Assembly (NCBI RefSeq): GCF_003003215.1
Contig: NZ_PVUF01000004.1
Span: forward strand, 62,001-126,000
Direction: 5' to 3'
DNA length: 64,000 nt
From: Tritonibacter scottomollicae
GTDB lineage: Bacteria; Pseudomonadota; Alphaproteobacteria; Rhodobacterales; Rhodobacteraceae
The stretch's first letter is position 1; every line of letters starts with the position of its first letter. The notes beneath the pieces are model-generated. The model made no database searches and was not told where the DNA came from. It saw nothing but the letters and a program-made list of their open reading frames with translations. The position numbers were made by a program, and so were the translations under genes. Of this stretch, positions 44,766-54,067 are shown piece after piece.

Positions 44766-46010
44766 ATGTCCGAAATTCTGGTTCTTGGTGGCGGAATGGT
44801 GGGCATTGCAAGCGCGCTGGAGTTGCAGGCACGCGGCCACGCGGTCACGGTTGTCGACCGCAAACCGCCGGGGCAGGAGACAAGCTATGGCAATGCGGGT
44901 CTTATTCAGGCCGAGGCGGCAGAACCTTATGCCATGCCCCGCGCGCTGCCAGAGATCCTCGATATCCTTTTGGGGCGCAGCAACGATGTGGTGTGGTCGC
45001 CGCGCGGCGTGCTGAGCCAGCTGCCCGCGCTTTGGCAGTACTATCGCTCTTCGCATCCCCGACGGCATCAGGTGCTGTCGCAGCCCAATGCACAACTCAT
45101 CCGCAGCGCCTGCGCCGATCACGACCGCTGGATCAAACTGGCAGCCGCGCAGGATCTGATGGCGCAGGATGGCTACCTGTCGGTGTTTCAGGAGGCAGCA
45201 GAGTTCGAAACCATGGCCCGCGATCTCGACCGGCTGCGGCACGCCTATGACATCGACACCGCGACCCTCAGCGGCTCGCAGGTGTGCGAGGCCGAGCCGG
45301 TGTTTCGCACGCCGCCCGCTGGGGCCATCCACTGGAAAGAGGTCTGGAGCTGCGCCGCCCCGGGCGAGTTGGTCACCCGCTACGCAGAGCTGTTCCAGAG
45401 GCAGGGCGGACAGATCCGGGTCGGCGATGCCAGCACGTTACGCCGCGTCGGCCACGCATGGCAGGTGCAGGCAGATGCAGAGCGGATCACCGGCGAACAC
45501 GCGGTCATTGCGCTCGGGCCGTGGACACCGCCGCTGTTGGCTGAGCTGGGCTACCGGGTGCGGATGATCATGAAACATGGCGCGCACCGCATGTATGCCG
45601 GGACTCCAACGCTGCGCCGCCCGGTCTTTGATGCCCGCCACGGGGTTGTGCTCTGCAGTATGAAGGGCGGCTTGCGGATGACGTGCGGCGTGGCGCTGGA
45701 GGCCTCGGGCCGGGTGCCGGATGTGCGCCAGCTTGATCGCGCGGCGGAGGGACTGCCCGCCTACATGGACCTCGGCGCGGCAGAGCCGGGGCCGATCTGG
45801 CGTGGCACACGCCCCTTTTTGCCGGACATGCTGCCAATGATTGGTGCCGCCCCCCGGCATGACCGTCTCTGGTTTCATTTTGGCCACGGACATCAAGGTT
45901 TTACGCTTGGCCCCACCACAGCACGTCATCTTGCCAATCTGATCGAAGGCGGTGACCGGGCGGCAGTTGCGGCACTCCTGCCAGAAAACCGCCCGGCTGT
46001 TTTGTCGTGA
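44766..46010 (+). CDS. FAD-dependent D-amino-acid dehydrogenase-like oxidoreductase (DadA type)
   Basis: 414-residue DAO-family flavoenzyme. The FAD loop is ILVLGGGMVGIASALELQ at the N-terminus, then GQETSYGNAGLIQ, and the C-terminal FAD contact FGHGHQGFTLGPTTARHL. It resembles D-amino acid or amine dehydrogenases; the substrate is unknown. The start at 44766 has AGGAG upstream. It ends the TRAP operon and converges with the dimethylglycine dehydrogenase gene. Confidence 0.88.
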   Translation: MSEILVLGGGMVGIASALELQARGHAVTVVDRKPPGQETSYGNAGLIQAEAAEPYAMPRALPEILDILLGRSNDVVWSPRGVLSQLPALWQYYRSSHPRRHQVLSQPNAQLIRSACADHDRWIKLAAAQDLMAQDGYLSVFQEAAEFETMARDLDRLRHAYDIDTATLSGSQVCEAEPVFRTPPAGAIHWKEVWSCAAPGELVTRYAELFQRQGGQIRVGDASTLRRVGHAWQVQADAERITGEHAVIALGPWTPPLLAELGYRVRMIMKHGAHRMYAGTPTLRRPVFDARHGVVLCSMKGGLRMTCGVALEASGRVPDVRQLDRAAEGLPAYMDLGAAEPGPIWRGTRPFLPDMLPMIGAAPRHDRLWFHFGHGHQGFTLGPTTARHLANLIEGGDRAAVAALLPENRPAVLS

Positions 46011-46049
46011 TGGCGCCACGATCTCATGGCGCAAGGATGTAACCCCTGA

Positions 46050-48470
46050 TCAGGCGCGCAGGCGTTCGCCCTTCGGGTCAAACGGCGGCTCCGAAAGGAT
46101 CACCGCCTTGTGCGGGCGACCCAGCACCATCACCTCGACCTCGTCGCCCGCTTTTGCACCCTTCACATAGCCAAGCGCCAGCGACATGCCGACGGTGTAG
46201 CCATAGGTGCCGGAGGTCACCCGGCCGATGCCGACACCGTCCTTGAAGATCGGCTCACCACCTGTGGCATCGGCGTTGGAGGCGCTGACATCCGCCTCAT
46301 TCAGATGCAGCAGTACCAGTTCCTCGCGCGCGGGCGTGGCCAGAGCGGCCTCGGCGGCGGCTTTGTTGAGGAAGTCCTTCTGCATCTTGCACAGCCGGTC
46401 CAGGCCGACCTCCTGCGGGAAGTATTCGGGGCTGTATTCCCGGCTCCAGGAGCCATAGCCCTTCTCGATGCGCATCGACATCAGGGCCCGGCCACCGACC
46501 GGGCCTGCGCCGACGTCGCGCCCGGCCTCGATCAACGTCATGTAAAGCTTTTGCTGGTCTTCTGTGGCGCAGTGCAACTCCCAGCCGAGGTCCCCGGTGA
46601 AAGACACCCGCAGCGCCAACACATTGATCCCGTCCAGCATCAGCCGCTTGCTGCGCATGAAGGGGAAATCCTCGGTGGCCAGCGACTCGTTCGTCATGCG
46701 CTGGAGCATCTCGCGAGAGCGTGGCCCGGCCACGTTGAAGCCGCAGACCTCCTGGGTCCGGCTCTCAAACGATGTGCCCTCGGGCAGGGGGACTGCGCCG
46801 AAGAACCGTTTGTGATAGCGTTCAGCCATGCCGGAGCCGATGACCCAGAACTCGTCCTCGGCGGTGCGGGTGACGGTGAAATCCCCGGCAATGCCGCCGC
46901 GTTTTGAAATCAGCGGCGTCAGGCAGGACCGGCCCACCGATTTTGGCATGGTGTTGGCAAAGACCGCGTTGAGCCAGGCTTCGGCGCCGGGGCCCTTGCA
47001 GAGGTATTTGGCAAAGTTCGAGATGTCGATGATGCCCGCGCGCTCGCGCAGCATCTTGCATTCCGCGCCCACCGGCGCCCACCAGTTCTGCCGGGTGAAG
47101 CCATTGGTGTCCTCGGTGCCGGGCTGATCGGCAAACCACAAGGGGTGCTCCCACCCGGCGTTGAGACCAAAGACCGCGCCCATCTCGCGCTGCATCTCGT
47201 AGATCGGGCGGGTGCGGGCCGGGCGGCCAGCGCTGCGTTCCTCGTTCGGGAAGTGGATCGCGAAACGGTGCGCATATTGATCCTGCACGCGGGCCTTGGT
47301 GAAGTCCTTGGTGGCCCAGTCGTCAAACCGCGCCACGTCCCAGGCGAACATGTCGTATTGGGTCTCGCCCTCGATCATCCATTGCGCCGCCATCAGCCCC
47401 ATACCGCCGGATTGCGAGAAGCCGGGGATGATGCCGTTGCAGCAGAAATAGCCCTGCATTTCCGGCACCGGGCCGAACAGAACGTTTGAATCCGGCGACC
47501 AGATCATCGGTCCGTTGATGACGCGCTTGATGCCTGCTTCGCCCACCAGCGGCAGGCGCTCGATGGCGTTCATCATGTTCTCTTCGATGCGCTCCAGATC
47601 ATCCGGGAACAGGTCATGGGCAAAATCGAGCGGCGTGCCCTCTTCGGCCCAGAACTTCATGTTCTTCTCATAGGCACCGACCAGCAGCCCGTTGCCTTCC
47701 TGACGCAGGTAGTATTCGCCGTCGCGATCCGACACCGAGGGCAGGCGGCGGTCCATGTCCGCCACTTCCTTGATGGTCTCGGTGACAAAATACTGGTGCT
47801 CGGTGGGCTGCAAGGGCAGGTCCAGACCGGCCAGTTTGGCAACTTCGCGCCCCCAGAGGCCGGCGGCATTCACCACCCAGTCGGTGCGGATGTCGCCCTT
47901 GGGGGTCTTGACGATCCAGCTGCCGTCTTCCTGCTGTTCGGTGGCGGTGACGGGGGTGAAGCGATGGATTTCTGCGCCGCGTTGGCGGGCGCCGGTGGCA
48001 TAGGCCTGGGTCACGCCCGACGGATCCACGTTGCCGCCATCGGGTTCATACATCACGCAGCGGATGCCGTCGTAATTCACCAGCGGGTTCAGCTCCTGTG
48101 CCTCTTCGATGGAGATCTCGTAGAAATTCATGCCGTAGAGCTTGGCCTTGGCGGCCTGCAGGCGCAGCTGGTGTTCGCGCGCTTCGGTCTGCGCCAGGTA
48201 GAGCGAGCCGGGCTGGAACACACCACAGCCCTGTCCTGTCTCTGCTTCCAGCTCTTTATACAGCGTCATCGTGTAGTGCTGAATGCGGGAAATATTGGTG
48301 CTGTCGTGCAGCCCATGGATATTGGCCGCCGCGTGCCAGGTGGAGCCGGAGGTCAGCTCGTCCCGCTCCAGAAGGACCACGTCGGACCAGCCGAGCTTGG
48401 TCAGGTGGTAGAGGATGGAGCATCCGATGACCCCGCCGCCGATCACGACGGCTTTGGCTTCTGTACGCAT
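46050..48470 (-). CDS. Dimethylglycine/sarcosine dehydrogenase-like FAD enzyme with GcvT domains
   Basis: 806-residue demethylating flavoprotein. Residues 1-370 form the DAO domain (VVIGGGVIGCSILYHLTKLG; SGSTWHAAANIHG with a His that in relatives binds FAD covalently; FQPGSLYLAQT), then an FAO-M segment, and a GcvT-type folate domain (about 430-700) plus C-terminal barrel (GRVTSGTYGYTVG). This layout transfers the methyl as formaldehyde/methylene-tetrahydrofolate. The start at 48470 has only a weak binding site. Beside a Rieske oxygenase and a GbdR-like regulator it probably acts in betaine degradation after dimethylglycine forms. Confidence 0.9.
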   Translation of the reverse strand: MRTEAKAVVIGGGVIGCSILYHLTKLGWSDVVLLERDELTSGSTWHAAANIHGLHDSTNISRIQHYTMTLYKELEAETGQGCGVFQPGSLYLAQTEAREHQLRLQAAKAKLYGMNFYEISIEEAQELNPLVNYDGIRCVMYEPDGGNVDPSGVTQAYATGARQRGAEIHRFTPVTATEQQEDGSWIVKTPKGDIRTDWVVNAAGLWGREVAKLAGLDLPLQPTEHQYFVTETIKEVADMDRRLPSVSDRDGEYYLRQEGNGLLVGAYEKNMKFWAEEGTPLDFAHDLFPDDLERIEENMMNAIERLPLVGEAGIKRVINGPMIWSPDSNVLFGPVPEMQGYFCCNGIIPGFSQSGGMGLMAAQWMIEGETQYDMFAWDVARFDDWATKDFTKARVQDQYAHRFAIHFPNEERSAGRPARTRPIYEMQREMGAVFGLNAGWEHPLWFADQPGTEDTNGFTRQNWWAPVGAECKMLRERAGIIDISNFAKYLCKGPGAEAWLNAVFANTMPKSVGRSCLTPLISKRGGIAGDFTVTRTAEDEFWVIGSGMAERYHKRFFGAVPLPEGTSFESRTQEVCGFNVAGPRSREMLQRMTNESLATEDFPFMRSKRLMLDGINVLALRVSFTGDLGWELHCATEDQQKLYMTLIEAGRDVGAGPVGGRALMSMRIEKGYGSWSREYSPEYFPQEVGLDRLCKMQKDFLNKAAAEAALATPAREELVLLHLNEADVSASNADATGGEPIFKDGVGIGRVTSGTYGYTVGMSLALGYVKGAKAGDEVEVMVLGRPHKAVILSEPPFDPKGERLRA

Positions 48471-48599
48471 GATATTGGTGCTTTCACTGTGCTGGTGGTG
48501 GAGGTTGGCTTGCGGATCAGTGTTCCACTGCGGTTGGCTGTGGGACAACGTCGAAAATTCTCATCCCCGCATGAGGTGAAGTAACCCGAAGGCGCGCGG

Positions 48600-49619
48600 T
48601 CATTCCGCCGCCAGAGTGAGGGCCGGCCTCTGCGGCAAGGCATGGTCGCGCAGGGCCGCATTGGCGCGGCTGCGTTGCGGGTCGGCGCGGTCGGCCGAGG
48701 GGCTGCGCCCATAGGTGCGCCGGTAGATCGCGTTGAAGGCGCTGGCGGTCTCGTAGCCGACCGAAAAGGCGACCTCCGACAGCGGGGTCTCGGTGTGCAG
48801 TACCTTCTGGCGCGCCGCATCCAGCCGCAGCTGGCGGTAATAGGCGCCCGGCGTGGTGGCCATCTCCTGCTTGAAGATCCGTTCGAACTGCCGCAGGGAC
48901 AGGCCCACCAGATCGGCAGCATCCTGGATCAGCACCCGGTCCTCCAGATGGTCGGCAAAGAACTGCACCGCCTCGCGGATCGGGCGCGGCAGCATGTCCC
49001 TTGTCTGGTTGCGCGAATGGCCGGGCAGCAATTGCGGCGCCCCCTCGCTGCGCTGGGTGGCATGCTGGAACCGGCAGGCGACCTCCACGGCGATCTCGGC
49101 GCTGGTGTGCTGGGCGATCAGCGCCAGCATGTACTCAAACACCGCCGCCGCGCCGCTGATGCTGATGCGGCCTCGGTCCTCGCAGAACAGGGTGGGGCAG
49201 ACCTCCAGCCGGGGAAAGCCTTCGCGCACCGCGTCGGCATAGGTGAAATGGACGCTGCATCTCACACCGTCGAACAGGCCGGAGCGCGCCAGTGCAAAGA
49301 TGGCGCCATTCACCGCGCCGACCTTGCCGCCCTGCCGCAGCAGGCGGCGCAAGGTGGCGTTGCTGGCGGCGGGCTGGGCAAAACCGCCGTCGGCCGCCGC
49401 AAAGGTCAGCAGCACATCGCTGCGCGTCACGGTTGCCAATGCGCCCGCCGGGGTCAGGCTCAACCCGCTGCTGGACACCACCGCGCCGCCATCCTCGCTG
49501 ACGGTTTGCCAGTCGAGGGCCGGGGTGCCGTTGATGTCTTCGGCCACCCGCAGCGCGTCGATCGCCAGCGACAGCGGCGCCAGTGGAAATCCTGGCAGGC
49601 AGAGAAAGGTGATGGTCAT
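48600..49619 (-). CDS. GlxA/GbdR-type AraC regulator with DJ-1/PfpI-like domain
   Basis: 339-residue regulator. Residues 1-175 are class-I-glutamine-amidotransferase-like (TITFLCLPGFPLAPLSLAID, KVGAVNGAIFALARSGLFDG) without a clear catalytic Cys-His pair. Residues 225-320 carry two AraC HTH motifs (DAADLVGLSLRQFERIFKQE, EVAFSVGYETASAFNAIYRR). This matches GlxA-type proteins, including GbdR, the glycine-betaine regulator. Start at 49619 after GGGAGCC. It lies between the Rieske oxygenase and the dehydrogenase, a fitting place. Confidence 0.9.
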   Translation of the reverse strand: MTITFLCLPGFPLAPLSLAIDALRVAEDINGTPALDWQTVSEDGGAVVSSSGLSLTPAGALATVTRSDVLLTFAAADGGFAQPAASNATLRRLLRQGGKVGAVNGAIFALARSGLFDGVRCSVHFTYADAVREGFPRLEVCPTLFCEDRGRISISGAAAVFEYMLALIAQHTSAEIAVEVACRFQHATQRSEGAPQLLPGHSRNQTRDMLPRPIREAVQFFADHLEDRVLIQDAADLVGLSLRQFERIFKQEMATTPGAYYRQLRLDAARQKVLHTETPLSEVAFSVGYETASAFNAIYRRTYGRSPSADRADPQRSRANAALRDHALPQRPALTLAAE

Positions 49620-49654
49620 CGGGGAGGCTCCCAAACTCGGGTGGAGGGACCGTA

Positions 49655-49936
49655 TCACTCCAGCGGCCAGGCGCGGCCATAGGCCACCAGCCTGCGGTTC
49701 AATTCATGGGCGCGCGCCACTCCGGCTTCGAGTGCAAAGACGAAGGCCTGCGTCAGGAAAAAACAGGTCGCATCCACATCACCCTCCACCTCCTTGCTGT
49801 CGGCGGCGATGGCGTAGAGGTCGACGAGCCGTTCAAGATCATGCTGTGCATGGGCGGCGAGGATGGCCGCATGCAGGGCTGCGGCCTCCTCGGGGCGGAT
49901 CGTGGCCCAGATTTCGGATGTCCACTCCTGCGTCAT
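49655..49936 (-). CDS. Small helical protein coupled to the Rieske oxygenase
   Basis: 93-residue, helical, Ala/Glu-rich protein: starts MTQEWTSEIWATIRPEEAAA and contains DLERLVDLYAIAADSKEVEG and DATCFFLTQAFVFALEAGV. Its ATG overlaps the oxygenase stop (ATGA), so it is translated with it. I do not recognise the family. It may be an accessory or chaperone for the oxygenase; this is inference only from coupling. Confidence 0.72.
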   Translation of the reverse strand: MTQEWTSEIWATIRPEEAAALHAAILAAHAQHDLERLVDLYAIAADSKEVEGDVDATCFFLTQAFVFALEAGVARAHELNRRLVAYGRAWPLE

Positions 49937-51087
49937 GTGGCGCGGCCCGTCTCGATCTGCGTGGCAACCCAATGGTGGAAGTTATGCGTCGGCCCGTCCA
50001 TTGCAGGCGAGAAGCGCCCGCCGTCGAACATCGGCCCGTGACGGCCCTTCTGCATGCCCTCGACGACAAAGATGTCTTCCTCGAACACCGTCTTCCACAG
50101 CTGCGCGTTCTGGTGGCGCATATGGTCGAGACCGGCGGTCTGCTCGCCGGACTTGGCGTAGTAGATCTCGATATGCTCCACCGTGTTTTCGCAATCCTTC
50201 GGCTCCAGCACGATGGCGAAGGTATGGTCCCGCTGCACGCCCAGCAGCACGTTGGGATAGACCGCCACATATTCGCCGCCGGTGTCCCATTTGTCGCTCA
50301 GGTCGTCGAAGTCCGGAAACACCTCGCCCTCGGCGCCCTGCATCTGGCGATAGACCAGCGTGCCCTGACCGGAATACTTACCGCGGGACTCGATGTTGTA
50401 GTGATCCTCCAGTCGGGAATAGCTGTTGAGACCCGGATGCACCCAGGGCAGGTGGTAGCTTTCGCAGTAGTTCTCCACCGCCAGTTTCCAGTTGGTCTTC
50501 ACCTCAAGCTGGAATGAGCTGTCGATGCCGCCGTGATAGAGCGGCTTGTCGAATTCCTGCCAGCGTTCGATCAGATCGGCGTGGACCTCATCGAAGGGTG
50601 CGGCGTTGCCGTCGATATTGACGAAGATCACGTCCTGCCAAACATGGCTGCGGAAGGTGATCAGGCCCAGCTCGTCCATCTTGACGTCTTCATGGGTGTT
50701 CTGACCGACGCCGCCCACATGCGGGGCCGCCCGCAGCTTGCCCTTCAGGCTGTAGCACCAGCTGTGATAGGGGCAGCGGATGGTGCCGCGGATGTTCTTG
50801 GGTTCGTCCACCAGGACCATGCCCCGGTGGCGGCAGGTGTTCTGATAGACATGCACCGCCCCGTCCTGATCGCGCACCAGCAAGAGCGGCACGCCGAGGA
50901 AATCCACCGGCTTGGCGTCGCCGGCCTCGGGGATGTCCTTGCCAAAGCCGATACCGGACCAATTGGCAAACAGCACCGACTGGCGTTCCTCGGCAAAGAC
51001 CACCGGGTCGATATAATGGGCGTTGGGCAGACCGTTGGCCCGGTTGACCGAGGTCATCACGGACTCGAGCGAACTTGGCTTGTTCAT
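49933..51087 (-). CDS. Rieske ring-hydroxylating-type oxygenase, alpha subunit (glycine-betaine demethylase-like)
   Basis: 384-residue oxygenase. The Rieske cluster ligands are CRHRG and CPYHSW (C-x-H ... C-x2-H, about residues 83-106). The mononuclear iron site is in ENYCESYHLPWVHPGL with its two histidines. Similar to GbcA-type enzymes that remove a methyl group from glycine betaine as formaldehyde; other quaternary-amine substrates are possible. Start at 51087 after GGAG. No GbcB-type reductase is adjacent, so electrons must come from elsewhere. The overlapped 93-residue gene follows. Confidence 0.9.
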   Translation of the reverse strand: MNKPSSLESVMTSVNRANGLPNAHYIDPVVFAEERQSVLFANWSGIGFGKDIPEAGDAKPVDFLGVPLLLVRDQDGAVHVYQNTCRHRGMVLVDEPKNIRGTIRCPYHSWCYSLKGKLRAAPHVGGVGQNTHEDVKMDELGLITFRSHVWQDVIFVNIDGNAAPFDEVHADLIERWQEFDKPLYHGGIDSSFQLEVKTNWKLAVENYCESYHLPWVHPGLNSYSRLEDHYNIESRGKYSGQGTLVYRQMQGAEGEVFPDFDDLSDKWDTGGEYVAVYPNVLLGVQRDHTFAIVLEPKDCENTVEHIEIYYAKSGEQTAGLDHMRHQNAQLWKTVFEEDIFVVEGMQKGRHGPMFDGGRFSPAMDGPTHNFHHWVATQIETGRAT

Positions 51088-51168
51088 CACACTCTCCTGC
51101 AGACTGAAGTTGAGAGAGCATGTGGCCGAGGTCAAATTCGCTCAATATCGGAAAACCTCACTCACAGG

Positions 51169-52083
51169 TTAGCTGGGTTCATCCGTGATCTCTCGGGCTG
51201 TCGCAATGATCCAGTCGCGCAGCATCAGCGCATTGGGCGTCAGCTCCTCTTCCGGCTTGCAGATCAGATAGAATTTTTGCGGGGCGGACAGCACATGCGG
51301 CGTCACAATACGCAGGTCTCCCCGGTTCAGCAGGGGGGAGATCAGCTGTTCCCACCCCAGTGTCAGACCGGCGCCGTCCTGAGCGGCCTGCAGCGCGATG
51401 GAGTAATTGTTGACCCGAATGCCGGAGGCCACCGGACCCTTGTAGCCCAGCTGGCGGAACCAGTCGTGCCATTTGGTCCAGCTGATGTCATCGCCTTCGA
51501 GATGGATCAACCGTTGGCGTGCCAGAACCTCCAGATCCGCGTCGGCCAGCTCCTCGGCCCGCTCCGGAGAGGTCACTGGCAGCAACCGGTCGCGGTAGAG
51601 GGGGTATTGGTCAAGCCTCGGATCCCGTTCACGCCCATACCAGATGTAGAGATCCATATCCGCCGAGGTGGTAAAAGCCCGATCCCGCACCACCTGGTTG
51701 ATGTTGATTTCGGGGTGGTCACGCCAGAAGCGGATGACAGCGGGCGACAACCACAGCGAGGCCATCGCGGTGGTCGAACCGACAGTTACCACGCCGGAAG
51801 ATCCGTGATCGCGGATGGCCTGCAGGCATTGGGACATGCGGGTGAAGGAGGCCGCCAGCGTATCATAAAGCGTCTGTCCCGGTGGCGTCAGTTCCACCCC
51901 GCGATGCTTGCGCTTGAACAGGGTCACGCCCAGTTCGCCTTCCAGCGCCTTGACCTGATGGCTGACCGCGCCCGGTGTGACCGAAAGCTCTTCGGCGGCC
52001 TTCTTGAAACTCAGATTTCGCGCCGCCGCCTCAAAGGCGGTGAGCGTTGTCAGCGGCGGCAAATCATAGTGGCGGCGAGACAT
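51169..52083 (-). CDS. LysR-family regulator (GcvA-like)
   Basis: 304-residue LysR protein with the GcvA-type start YDLPPLTTLTAFEAAARN, HTH FKKAAEELSVTPGAVSHQVK and GVTLFKRKHRGVELTPPGQT. It precedes the oxygenase gene on the same strand by 81 nt and is divergent from pxpB, so it may control either or both. Effector unknown. Confidence 0.92.
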   Translation of the reverse strand: MSRRHYDLPPLTTLTAFEAAARNLSFKKAAEELSVTPGAVSHQVKALEGELGVTLFKRKHRGVELTPPGQTLYDTLAASFTRMSQCLQAIRDHGSSGVVTVGSTTAMASLWLSPAVIRFWRDHPEININQVVRDRAFTTSADMDLYIWYGRERDPRLDQYPLYRDRLLPVTSPERAEELADADLEVLARQRLIHLEGDDISWTKWHDWFRQLGYKGPVASGIRVNNYSIALQAAQDGAGLTLGWEQLISPLLNRGDLRIVTPHVLSAPQKFYLICKPEEELTPNALMLRDWIIATAREITDEPS

Positions 52084-52225
52084 GGGCGGCGCTCGTAGCT
52101 TGAATGAAAGTCACGCGAGTATGGGCGTTCATGCGAGGCTTGACGAGTGGGCTTCCCGACAAATGGCCAGTCACATCCGACATTTGGGTCTGGTGTTTCG
52201 GCTTGACCGCTGGCAGTCATACGGC

Positions 52226-52996
52226 ATGACAAACGCGCAGCCCACATCGCCGCCACAGGGGCAGACATCGGATTGGCCACAGGTGGCCACTGCCGGTTTC
52301 GACGGTCTTGTCGTGCGGTTTGCCGACACCCTCAGCGAACCCGCCAACCGCGCGGCGCTGGCCTTTCGCGTCGCGGTCGAACGCGCAGGTTGGTCAGCGG
52401 TGCAGGAAACCTCGACCTCGCTGGTGTCCACCTATCTGCGGTTTGACCCGCTCGGCACCGCCCACGCCGAGATGATGCAGCAGGTCAAGACCCTGTTGGC
52501 GTCGCGCGACTGGTATGATGCCGCGCTGCCCGAGGGGCGCAAGCTGTGGCGCGTGCCGACCGTGTTCGGAACCGATCTGGCTCCGCAGCTGGCTGAGGCC
52601 GCAGAGCGTGCGGGGCTCACGGTCGAGGAAGCCGTGCGCCAGATCGCCGAAACACAGCTGCGGGTGCAAACCATCGGCTTTGCGCCCGGGCAGCCCTATC
52701 TGGGCGAATTGCCCCCGGCCTTTGATATCCCGCGCCAGACCGACCTGACACCGCAGGTGCCAGAGGGGGCTGTTGTGGTGGCGATCCGGCAGATCGTGCT
52801 GTTTTCCGTCACCACGCCGACGGGGTGGCGCCACACCGGTCAGACCCGGTTCCGGCTGTTCCGCCCGGATGCACCCGAACCCTTCGTGCTCCGACCCGGG
52901 GACGAGGTGCGGTTTGAGCCGATCTCGCCAGAGACATACGCAGCGCTTGAACGTGACGGCCCTGATGGCGGCGCGACCTGCGAGGTGCTGTCATGA
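52226..52996 (+). CDS. pxpB: 5-oxoprolinase subunit B (KipI-like)
   Basis: 256 residues; PxpB/KipI family, part of the ATP-dependent 5-oxoprolinase that converts 5-oxoproline to glutamate. Key motif region: IGFAPGQPYLGELPPAFDIP and VPEGAVVVAIRQIVLFSV near 145-195. The N-terminal 20 residues are a Pro/Gln-rich extension. The ATG at 52226 has no Shine-Dalgarno, so leaderless or weak initiation is possible. It overlaps pxpC by 4 nt (ATGA). Confidence 0.9.
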   Translation: MTNAQPTSPPQGQTSDWPQVATAGFDGLVVRFADTLSEPANRAALAFRVAVERAGWSAVQETSTSLVSTYLRFDPLGTAHAEMMQQVKTLLASRDWYDAALPEGRKLWRVPTVFGTDLAPQLAEAAERAGLTVEEAVRQIAETQLRVQTIGFAPGQPYLGELPPAFDIPRQTDLTPQVPEGAVVVAIRQIVLFSVTTPTGWRHTGQTRFRLFRPDAPEPFVLRPGDEVRFEPISPETYAALERDGPDGGATCEVLS

Positions 52997-54018
52997 CGCG
53001 TACGCTGACACTTCATCGCGCCGGGCCGGGGTTGAGCCTGCAGGACCTTGGACGCAGTGGCTACCTGGCCTTCGGGCTGTCTCGGGGCGGGGCGGCGGAC
53101 AGGTTGGCCGTGTTCGAAGGGGCGGCATTGCTGGGACAGGCCCCGGATCTGGCCGCGATCGAGATGGCGGGCATGGGCGGCGTCTTTGAGGTGTCACAAG
53201 ACACCCGCATTGCCCTGACCGGCGCCCCGATGCGCGCCGCGCTTGATGACGGGACATCCCTGCGCTGGAACGCCAGCCACTTGCTTCCCGCCGGGGCGCA
53301 GCTGACCATCGGCGCGGTGCAGGCCGGATCCTATGGCTATCTGCACCTCGGCGGCGGTATCGCGACAGAGTGCCGCCTTGGCGCGCGCAGCACCCATCTG
53401 GCCTCCGGTCTTGGTGCGCGATTGCAGGATGGCGACACCCTCCCGATCGGTCATGACACGGACGGTGCGGTCAACCTCGCACTTGAGCCGGAGCCGCGTC
53501 TGGACGGCGGCACCCTGCGTATGGTGCCCAGCCTGCAGACGGATCTTTTTGGCGCGACAGAGCTGGCGCGGTTTCAGGATGTGACATTCACCCGCGACAC
53601 CCGAGCCAATCGCATGGGGGTGCGGCTCCTGCCTGACGGAGACGGTTTTGCCCTCGACGGCGGTCTCAGCGTGCTGTCGGAGGTGATCGCTCCCGGTGAT
53701 ATTCAAGTCACCGGTGACGGCACGCCTTATGTCCTGATGAGCGAGTGTCAGACCACCGGCGGCTATCCACGCATCGGCTCCGTGTTGCCGTCGGATCTGC
53801 CGCGCGTGGCGCAGGCACAGGCCGGTGCGCGCTTCAGCTTCACGCTTGTGTCGCTGGAGGAGGCGGTTGAGCTGGAACGCCGCGCCGCCGAGGATCTGAA
53901 ACGCCTGCCTGCACGGCTGCACCCCTTGCTGCGCGACCCGGCCAGCATGCGCGACCTGTTGTCTTACCAACTGGTCAGTGGCGTGACAGCGGGCCGCGAC
54001 CTCGACGATGCGCTCTGA
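52993..54018 (+). CDS. pxpC: 5-oxoprolinase subunit C (biotin-dependent carboxylase-like, KipA)
   Basis: 341 residues of the PxpC/KipA family; with PxpB it forms the activating part of 5-oxoprolinase. Motifs GPGLSLQDLGRSGYLAFGLS at the N-terminus and SECQTTGGYPRIGSVLPSDL near 245-265. It begins in the pxpB stop (ATGA) and is followed by pxpA after 49 nt, with an AAGGAGG site between. Confidence 0.93.
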   Translation: MTRTLTLHRAGPGLSLQDLGRSGYLAFGLSRGGAADRLAVFEGAALLGQAPDLAAIEMAGMGGVFEVSQDTRIALTGAPMRAALDDGTSLRWNASHLLPAGAQLTIGAVQAGSYGYLHLGGGIATECRLGARSTHLASGLGARLQDGDTLPIGHDTDGAVNLALEPEPRLDGGTLRMVPSLQTDLFGATELARFQDVTFTRDTRANRMGVRLLPDGDGFALDGGLSVLSEVIAPGDIQVTGDGTPYVLMSECQTTGGYPRIGSVLPSDLPRVAQAQAGARFSFTLVSLEEAVELERRAAEDLKRLPARLHPLLRDPASMRDLLSYQLVSGVTAGRDLDDAL

Positions 54019-54067
54019 CAGCGAAGATGCGCACAGACACTGAAACTGCCAAGGAGGGCCATGCCCG

